DNA of 43,911 nt. Source: Chloroflexota bacterium. Lineage in GTDB: Bacteria; Chloroflexota; Anaerolineae; J102. Below, in pieces: positions 38,598 to 43,911 of the stretch. A program made the translations under genes and the position numbers. The stretch lies in contig JAKOVD010000199.1 in NCBI GenBank assembly GCA_029782215.1, positions 1 through 43,911 on the forward strand. Direction: 5' to 3'. The notes under the pieces are model-generated. The model did no database searches. It was not told the DNA's origin and worked only from the letters and a program-made list of their open reading frames with translations. How positions within the stretch are numbered: the stretch's first letter is position 1; every line of letters starts with the position of its first letter.

Positions 38598-40454
38598 TTA
38601 GCCCGGCGACCGCAGCAGGGGAAGGTACTGGCTATACGAAACCACGGGGTCCGCGGTCAATACGAAGGTCTGGCTCGTGGTCTTCCCTCCCACCAGGAAG
38701 ACAGGGACGACCTCGTCAGGCTGGTAGCCGTCGCGCGTCACGCGCACCAGATAGCGCCCCCATGGCGCCTCCACCTGGTAGGTCCCATCCTCGCCGGTGA
38801 TCGTGGACGCCGCCACGCTGCCGTCCTTGTCGAGCAGCGTGACAGCGGCGGCTACCAGAGGCTGGTTGTCTGCGCCCATGACCGTGCCCTGCAGCGTGCC
38901 GGGAAGCGAGAGCGACTCAATGGCGCGGCGGGCATTGACGATGCCCCAACCGTACACGTTGTTGGGCACACCGCCCTCGCTGGCGCCACAGACGTAGTTC
39001 GGCACGGGAATCGCCGTCCGCTGCAGAATGGTCCTGACCAGGTCCGTCTGTCCGGCGAGGCCCGGCGCGGCGCTGAGCAGCAGTGCGGCGACGCCGGCCG
39101 TGTGTGGTCCCGCCATACTGGTGCCCGACAGGTAGCCATAGCTGCCGCCGGGGAAGGTCGAGTAGACGGCAACGCCGGGCGCGGCGATATCGGGTTTGCC
39201 GAGCTGCCCACCCTGGTACGACGTCGCCCCGCGGCTGCTGAAGCTGGCAATGCCATCGTTGGCGTTGGTGGCCCCAACGGCAAAGCTGCGCGGATAGATG
39301 GCAGGAGGCTCGCTGACACTGCCGCAGGAGGGTCCCGAGTTGCCTGCCGATACCACCACCAGGATGCCGGCCGCGTCGGCGGCGTTCACCGCCGGCTCGA
39401 TGGCGCTGATCTGATCCGGGGTGCACCCTTCTTCGGAGGGGCAGCCCCATGAGTTGTTGATGATGTCCGGGGCCTTGCCTGGGTCCCCGTCTTTCAGGGG
39501 GTCGCCGCCAAGCGGATAGGGCGCCGTGAGCCATTCGAAGCACTCGATGTAGGTGGAGGGCCGGCCGACGCCATCATCCATGTTGCGGCAGCCGATCCAT
39601 TGGGCGCCAGGCGCCACGCCGACAGGATTGGCGGCGCTGGCCGGCCATCCCGGCGCAGTGGGCGCCTCGTCGTTGCCGGTCATCGTGCCCATCGTGTGTG
39701 TGCCGTGACCGTAGTCATCACAGGGCTGCGGGCTGTCGTAGCCGCAAGGATTGACCGGCGCCGCCGGCGGGATGCGAGCGTGAATGCTGTCGTGCCAGTT
39801 GTAGTTGTGATTGGCGGTGTCGCCGGCCGCATCATAGCCGCGGTAGGAAGGCATCAGGGCGGGATGCTGCCAGTCGTAGCCCGTGTCCTGCCCGCTGATG
39901 ACGACCCCGGCGCCGGTGTCGCCCTGCAGCCAGGCCCAGGGCGCATCCACACGCTGCACGCCCCAGGGCAGGGCCTGCGCTTCCGCCGCCCCCGCCCCGG
40001 CCGGAAGCGGCGCCTGCACCGGCATGGGCGCATCCGCCACCACCCGCTGCACGTTCGGCTGGGAGAGGATGCGCGCCAGGGCGGCACGATCCAGGCGAGC
40101 ACGCACGGCGTTCACGATCCAGTAACGCTGGTAAGGAATGCCCTCGTCTTCCAGCAGGGCGACAAGAGGCGCCTGCGTCTGAAGCGCCTGCCGGCGCAGA
40201 GTCTCATAGACCCAACGCCCGCGCGCCTCTTTGCCCTCAAGCTGGTAGGCCTGGCCCAGGTCAGAGGCCGCGTCCAGCACGATCAGGACGTCTGCACTGC
40301 CCGACTGGCTCAGGCCGGCAAGCACCTGCGGGCTGACGCGTGGATCGGAGCCCGCCGCAAGCGGCTCCTGGGCGCTGCCCAGCAACGCCAGGGCTGCCAG
40401 GGCCGCCAACACACAGAAGAGGGTCGCCAGACTCACACGCTTGAGGGTTTTCAC
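38598..40454 (-). CDS. Secreted subtilisin-like serine protease (S8) with C-terminal beta domain
   Basis: A 618-residue protein from GTG 40454-40452, with AGGAG six bases upstream. Signal peptide 1-28; inhibitor-like prodomain about 50-140; S8 domain about 160-510 with Asp190 in SGQDTGYD, His250 in DDYGHGTHTMGT, oxyanion Asn334 in INNSWGC, and Ser446 in LSGTSMAGPH, so the triad is complete. Paired cysteines (CGYDSPQPC, CPSEEGC) suggest disulfides. Residues 520-600 form a carboxypeptidase-regulatory-like domain (GTVMGADNQPLVAAAVTLLD, GTYQVEAPWGRYLVRVTRDG). It ends SQYLPLLRSPG, close to the C-terminal motif of two other secreted proteins here. It should be exported and cleaved to activate. It is 47 bases downstream of pcrA, possibly co-transcribed. 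Confidence 0.92.
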   Translation of the reverse strand: MKTLKRVSLATLFCVLAALAALALLGSAQEPLAAGSDPRVSPQVLAGLSQSGSADVLIVLDAASDLGQAYQLEGKEARGRWVYETLRRQALQTQAPLVALLEDEGIPYQRYWIVNAVRARLDRAALARILSQPNVQRVVADAPMPVQAPLPAGAGAAEAQALPWGVQRVDAPWAWLQGDTGAGVVISGQDTGYDWQHPALMPSYRGYDAAGDTANHNYNWHDSIHARIPPAAPVNPCGYDSPQPCDDYGHGTHTMGTMTGNDEAPTAPGWPASAANPVGVAPGAQWIGCRNMDDGVGRPSTYIECFEWLTAPYPLGGDPLKDGDPGKAPDIINNSWGCPSEEGCTPDQISAIEPAVNAADAAGILVVVSAGNSGPSCGSVSEPPAIYPRSFAVGATNANDGIASFSSRGATSYQGGQLGKPDIAAPGVAVYSTFPGGSYGYLSGTSMAGPHTAGVAALLLSAAPGLAGQTDLVRTILQRTAIPVPNYVCGASEGGVPNNVYGWGIVNARRAIESLSLPGTLQGTVMGADNQPLVAAAVTLLDKDGSVAASTITGEDGTYQVEAPWGRYLVRVTRDGYQPDEVVPVFLVGGKTTSQTFVLTADPVVSYSQYLPLLRSPG

Positions 40455-40501
40455 AATAGGACTCCTGATGATCGCAGGTTGCCTGCCGTTTCCGACCTGC
40501 T

Positions 40502-42700
40502 TCAGACAGCTTTCAGGTTGGCGATCGACGCCAGCAGACGCTTGACGCCCTTGCCGCTGAAGGCAACGGACACTTCCTCGTCGCCGCCAACCAGCTTAGA
40601 AGTAATGACGGTGCCCTTGCCGAAAACCGGGTGCACGACCTGCTGTCCAGGGCTGAAGCGCAGGCTGCTGCCGTAGGCGGGCCGTGCAGTGGGGCGCCGC
40701 TCCTCGCTCCCCCAGGTCGTCATCGCCCGGTGCGCCTGCCGCGCCGGCGTGCTGCCTCCGGTCAATTCGCGGGGCAGGTCGGCCAGGAAACGCGAGGGTT
40801 CGGCAAAGTCGCTCCGCCCCCAGTTCCCCCGCCGGAAGGTGTGCAACAGGTAGAGGCGGTCGGCTGCACGCGTGACGCCCACGTAGAACAGACGCCGCTC
40901 CTCCTCCATCCCGTCGGGGTCCTCGGTCGACCGGCTGTGGGGAAGCAAGCCCTCCTCCAGCCCGGCGATGAACACCACGGGGTACTCGAGGCCCTTGGCC
41001 GCGTGCAGGGTCAGCAGCGTCGGCACATCGCTGCCGGCCTGGAGATCGTCGGTATCGCTGACCAGCGCCACCTCTTCCAGGAAGGCATCGAGGGCAAGAC
41101 CGATCTCCATCTCGTCGTAGGCGCCGGCCACGGTGCGCAGCTCCTGCACGTTCTGCCAGCGATCCTCCGCTTCCTCGGTGCCATCCCGCAGCCACTCGCG
41201 GTAGCCTGACTCCTCCAGGATGCGGTCGATGAGCTGCGCCGGCGTCAGCGTGTTGCGCACCTCGATCCAGTTCTGCAAAAGCTCGTAGAAGGCCAGTAGG
41301 GGCGCCACCGTGGCCTTGGTGAAGGGGTGGGCGCCCGCCGTCTTGGCCAGCTCAGGCGGGGCATCGCCCCCCAGCAGGCGCAGCGCCTGGTAGACGCTGA
41401 CGCCCAGGCCGGCGGCCCATCCACCCAGGCGGTCGATCGAGGTGTTCCCGATGCGCCTCGGTGGCGTGTTGATGATGCGCCGCAGGCTCACGTCGTCGTC
41501 GGGATTCTGCACCAGGCGCAGATAGGCCAGCACATCCTTGACCTCTTTGCGGCTGTAGAACCGCGTCGCCCCCACCAGCCGGTAGGGCATGCCGCGGCGC
41601 ACAAAGGCCTCCTCGAGCGCGCGTGACTGGGCGTTGGTGCGGTACATCAGCGCGCACTCGCCGGGCTTAGCCTGGCCAGACGCCTTCAGGCGGTTGATCT
41701 CGTCGATAATGAAGTTGCCTTCGTCGTGCTCATCGTAGGCCTGGTAGAGGGTGATCCTGGCGCCCGTCCCGCGGTCGGTGAAGAGCTGCTTGGCCGTGCG
41801 GTGGCGGTTGCGGGCAATGACGGCATTGGCGGCGTCAAGGATGGTCTGCGTGGAGCGGTAGTTCTGCTCCAGCAGGATGACCCTGGCGTCGGGGTAGTCC
41901 TGGCGAAACCGCTCGACATTGCGAAAATCCGCCCCGCGGAAACGGTAGATGGACTGGTCCTCGTCGCCGACGACGAACACGTTGCGGTGATGGCCCGCCA
42001 TCAGGCGCACCAGCTCATACTGGGCCGTGTTCGTGTCCTGGAACTCGTCGACCAGAACGTACTCGAAGCGGCGCTGGTAGCGATCCCGGATCTCATCGTG
42101 GTCGCGCAGCATGAACACGGTGCGCACGAGCAGATCGTCGAAGTCCAGGGCGCTGCTGACGCCCAACAGGCGCTGGTAGCGCTCGTAGACTCGCGCCGTG
42201 ATCTCGTCGCCATAGGTGGCGATGGGATAGCGGTCGGGGGTGATCAGCTCGTTCTTGGCCCGTGAGATGGCGGCGTGGACGGCCCGCGGCGGGTTGCGCT
42301 TCTCGTCGATGTTCAGGTCGCGCAGCGCCTGCTTGATCACGTCAAGCTGGTCGTCGCTGTCGAAGATGACATAGCGGGGGTTCAGGCCGATGCGCTCGGC
42401 CTCCATGCGCAGCAGGCGGGCGCAGATGCGGTGGAAGGTGCCCAGCATCAGCCCGCTCAGGCTGCCGGTCATCCCCAGCAGCGCTTCCGTGCGCTCGCGC
42501 ATCACATCCGCCGCCTTGTTGGTAAAGGTTACGGCAACGATATGCCAGGGCTCGACGCCCATGTCGCGGATGAGGTAGGCGATCCGGTGCGTGAGCACGC
42601 GGGTCTTGCCGGAGCCGGGACCTGCTAGAACCAGGATCGGTCCCGCCGTCGTCGTGACGGCGTTCTGTTGGGGAGGATTGAGCCGGGCGAGTAGGGACAT
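40502..42700 (-). CDS. pcrA: UvrD/Rep-family DNA helicase PcrA
   Basis: A 732-residue protein of normal PcrA length. Motifs in order: Q motif LNPPQQNAV, Walker A VLAGPGSGKTRVL, VTFTNKAADVMRER, Walker B VLVDEFQDTN, VVGDEDQSIYRFRGAD, ILEQNYRS, LTLHAAKGLEYPVVFIAGLEEGLLPHSRS and FYVGVTRAADRLYLLHTFRR. It ends with a Tudor-like tail (FSPGQQVVHPVFGKGTVITS), the RNA-polymerase-binding element of PcrA. It is a 3'-5' helicase for repair and for clearing RecA or stalled polymerase. It starts at ATG 42700. The palindromic repeat (42726-42785) sits between it and rsgA. Confidence 0.96.
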   Translation of the reverse strand: MSLLARLNPPQQNAVTTTAGPILVLAGPGSGKTRVLTHRIAYLIRDMGVEPWHIVAVTFTNKAADVMRERTEALLGMTGSLSGLMLGTFHRICARLLRMEAERIGLNPRYVIFDSDDQLDVIKQALRDLNIDEKRNPPRAVHAAISRAKNELITPDRYPIATYGDEITARVYERYQRLLGVSSALDFDDLLVRTVFMLRDHDEIRDRYQRRFEYVLVDEFQDTNTAQYELVRLMAGHHRNVFVVGDEDQSIYRFRGADFRNVERFRQDYPDARVILLEQNYRSTQTILDAANAVIARNRHRTAKQLFTDRGTGARITLYQAYDEHDEGNFIIDEINRLKASGQAKPGECALMYRTNAQSRALEEAFVRRGMPYRLVGATRFYSRKEVKDVLAYLRLVQNPDDDVSLRRIINTPPRRIGNTSIDRLGGWAAGLGVSVYQALRLLGGDAPPELAKTAGAHPFTKATVAPLLAFYELLQNWIEVRNTLTPAQLIDRILEESGYREWLRDGTEEAEDRWQNVQELRTVAGAYDEMEIGLALDAFLEEVALVSDTDDLQAGSDVPTLLTLHAAKGLEYPVVFIAGLEEGLLPHSRSTEDPDGMEEERRLFYVGVTRAADRLYLLHTFRRGNWGRSDFAEPSRFLADLPRELTGGSTPARQAHRAMTTWGSEERRPTARPAYGSSLRFSPGQQVVHPVFGKGTVITSKLVGGDEEVSVAFSGKGVKRLLASIANLKAV

Positions 42701-42725
42701 AAGGGCACAGGATGAAGGCTGGTTT

Positions 42726-42785
42726 ACGCCTTACGCAGTACGTGATGCGTGACACGTACTGCGTACTACGTAACGCGTAAGGCGT
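42726..42785. repeat. Nested palindromic intergenic repeat between rsgA and pcrA
   Basis: Outer arms ACGCCTTACGC (42726-42736) and GCGTAAGGCGT (42775-42785) are perfect complements. Inside, ACGCAGTACGTG (42733-42744) and CACGTACTGCGT (42753-42764) form a perfect 12-base stem with an 8-base loop. TTACGCAGTACG at 42731-42742 is identical to the repeat at the IS630 site 37 kb away. It lies between two genes of the same strand, so in mRNA it could fold as a processing or stabilising hairpin. Confidence 0.8.
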
Positions 42786-42792
42786 GAGGAGG

Positions 42793-43701
42793 TCAGTCGT
42801 CGCCGCGGAAGAGCCGTTGGTAGCTGTCCCAGCGGGCGGGGAGGATGTCGCCGGTGGCGATGGCCAGTTGCACGGCGCAGTCGGGCTCGTGCACGTGGGT
42901 ACAGAAGCTGAACCGGCAGTGGGCGGCGTGCCGCCGTATCTCGGGAAAGTAGTCGGAGAGCTCTTCCGGCCGCACGTCCCACAGCCCGAGCTCGCGCAGG
43001 CCAGGTGTGTCGGCGATGAAACCGCCGTTGGCCAGCGGGTGCAGCTCGGCCGCACGTGTGGTGTGCCGGCCCTTGCCGATCTCCATCACCTCGCCAACCC
43101 GCAGGTTCAGTCCCGGCTCGATGGCGTTGATCAGGGAGGACTTGCCGACGCCCGATGGCCCCGTCACGACCGTGATGCGGTTGTGCATCTGGCCGCGCAA
43201 CGCCGCGATGCCGGCGCCGGTCTTGACGCTGGTGTAGAAGACAGGATAGCCGATCTGCTCGTAGGGGCCGAAGAGCTGGCGGGCGGCTTCCAGGCCGCCA
43301 ACGTCGACCTTGTTGGCGACGATGAACATCGTCGCGACGTCGGCTGCCTCCGCCGCCACGAGGAAGCGGTCGAGCAGGCGCAGGTGCGGCTCCGGCCGGG
43401 CGGCGGCGAAGACGATCATGATCTCGTCCGGGTTGGCCAGGATGACGTCCTCATAGGGATAGCCGCTGTCAGGACGCAGGCGGGACAACACGTGCTCGCG
43501 TTCGGCGATGAGGGAGATCAGCCCCACGCGCGTGGCGGCATCCACCGGCTCGAAGTCCACCCGGTCGCCTGCCGCCACCAGGGTGCTGCGCCGCACTTCC
43601 TTCTTCAGCCTGCCCGCCACCTTGCACTGCCAGACAGCGCCGTCTTCCTCGGCCAGGACATCGAAGAAGTCGGAATAGGTGCGAACAACGATCCCGCGCA
43701 T
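42793..43701 (-). CDS. rsgA: Small ribosomal subunit biogenesis GTPase RsgA
   Basis: A 302-residue protein from ATG 43701-43699. It has an N-terminal OB fold (GIVVRTYSDFFDVLAEEDGA, LVAAGDRVDF), then the circularly permuted GTPase with G4 IVANKVDVGG before G1 VTGPSGVGKSSLINA and G3 FIADTPGLREL, and a zinc knuckle CRFSFCTHVHEPDC. It is a late 30S maturation factor that hydrolyses GTP on the subunit. All motifs are intact. The 210 bases between its start and the window end hold no gene that I can support. Confidence 0.95.
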   Translation of the reverse strand: MRGIVVRTYSDFFDVLAEEDGAVWQCKVAGRLKKEVRRSTLVAAGDRVDFEPVDAATRVGLISLIAEREHVLSRLRPDSGYPYEDVILANPDEIMIVFAAARPEPHLRLLDRFLVAAEAADVATMFIVANKVDVGGLEAARQLFGPYEQIGYPVFYTSVKTGAGIAALRGQMHNRITVVTGPSGVGKSSLINAIEPGLNLRVGEVMEIGKGRHTTRAAELHPLANGGFIADTPGLRELGLWDVRPEELSDYFPEIRRHAAHCRFSFCTHVHEPDCAVQLAIATGDILPARWDSYQRLFRGDD

Positions 43702-43703
43702 AG

Positions 43704-43717
43704 AACGTTAAAACGTT
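43704..43717. repeat. Two adjacent AACGTT palindromes just upstream of rsgA
   Basis: AACGTT occurs twice with two A between (AACGTTAAAACGTT), which makes the whole block AT-rich in GC-rich surroundings. It begins two bases upstream of the rsgA ATG. It may be part of the promoter or leader; no clear -10/-35 pair was found. Confidence 0.3.
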
Positions 43718-43911
43718 GACTCTGCTGAAAGAAGCTGATCTTTAACAACTACAACCAAGCTCGGCGTGTGACCAGCGGCTGGTAAGCGACGGTCGCGGAT
43801 ACGAGCGAGATGCCACAAGGTGCGCTGCCGCGATGGCCAGTGGGCTGCGGCTTGCGTACAGGCTGGGGTCGGAATGCGAAATGTGGCCTGGCTGGGGGCT
43901 GTTGTCGCGGC

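Noticed and set aside
1..43911. tRNA genes, rRNA genes or CRISPR arrays
   Set aside because: No cloverleaf-like sequence, rRNA signature or regularly spaced repeat was seen on reading both strands; a covariance search was not possible.

Overview
The window looks like chromosome from a GC-rich member of the Chloroflexota, probably related to Anaerolineae or Caldilineae. This is inferred from gene style, not from a marker gene. The signs are large secreted multidomain proteins (LamG, gingipain-like, FN3, GVYG repeats), an XRE/NB-ARC/TPR regulator, corrinoid methyltransferases of the UroD family, and secreted proteins ending in a short Y-[LV]-P motif. The housekeeping genes (priA, gmk, pcrA, rsgA) are intact. 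No tRNA, rRNA, CRISPR array or prophage was seen.

Layout. (1) 1-3756, minus strand: a B12-dependent methyl-transfer operon with two UroD-family methyltransferases, a LacI-type regulator and a corrinoid protein cut by the window edge. It has a sigma70-like promoter with a palindromic operator at the predicted transcription start. (2) 4000-8300: a NagA-like amidohydrolase that seems to have lost its metal ligands, then a decayed zone with a 5'-truncated membrane-protein relic, an IS630 element inserted into a palindromic repeat, a mosaic pseudogene and one hypothetical gene. (3) 8361-11842: priA and gmk. (4) 12346-22757: a cell-surface region with a GVYG-repeat protein and a small secreted partner, a large ATPase regulator with an apparent autoregulatory operator, a lipoprotein, a 1731-residue gingipain-like protein and a strong hairpin. 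(5) 22880-26646: an acyl-CoA carboxylase alpha chain split into biotin carboxylase and BT-BCCP genes, followed by DUF5996 and DUF1028 genes. (6) 26654-27523: an orphan Zn/Mn-type ABC permease. (7) 27595-31596: an operon for copper delivery and cytochrome oxidase assembly (PCuAC, YtkA-like, polyferredoxin membrane protein, SURF1), continuing into a molbindin and a YkgJ-type cysteine-cluster protein. (8) 31593-34342: divergent PP2C phosphatase and threonine dehydratase genes with back-to-back promoters. (9) 34432-38593: an OmpR/histidine kinase pair followed by a THUMP-like methyltransferase and a CinA-like amidohydrolase in one overlapping operon. (10) 38598-43701, minus strand: a subtilisin, pcrA, a second copy of the palindromic repeat, and rsgA.

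Most notable: the promoter/operator of the methyl-transfer operon; the shared C-terminal Y-[LV]-P motif on three secreted proteins, a candidate sorting signal; the operator straddling the -10 of the NB-ARC regulator; the palindromic repeat family, one copy of which is interrupted by IS630; and the copper/oxidase assembly operon. All function calls rest on reading motifs by eye; no database search was possible.
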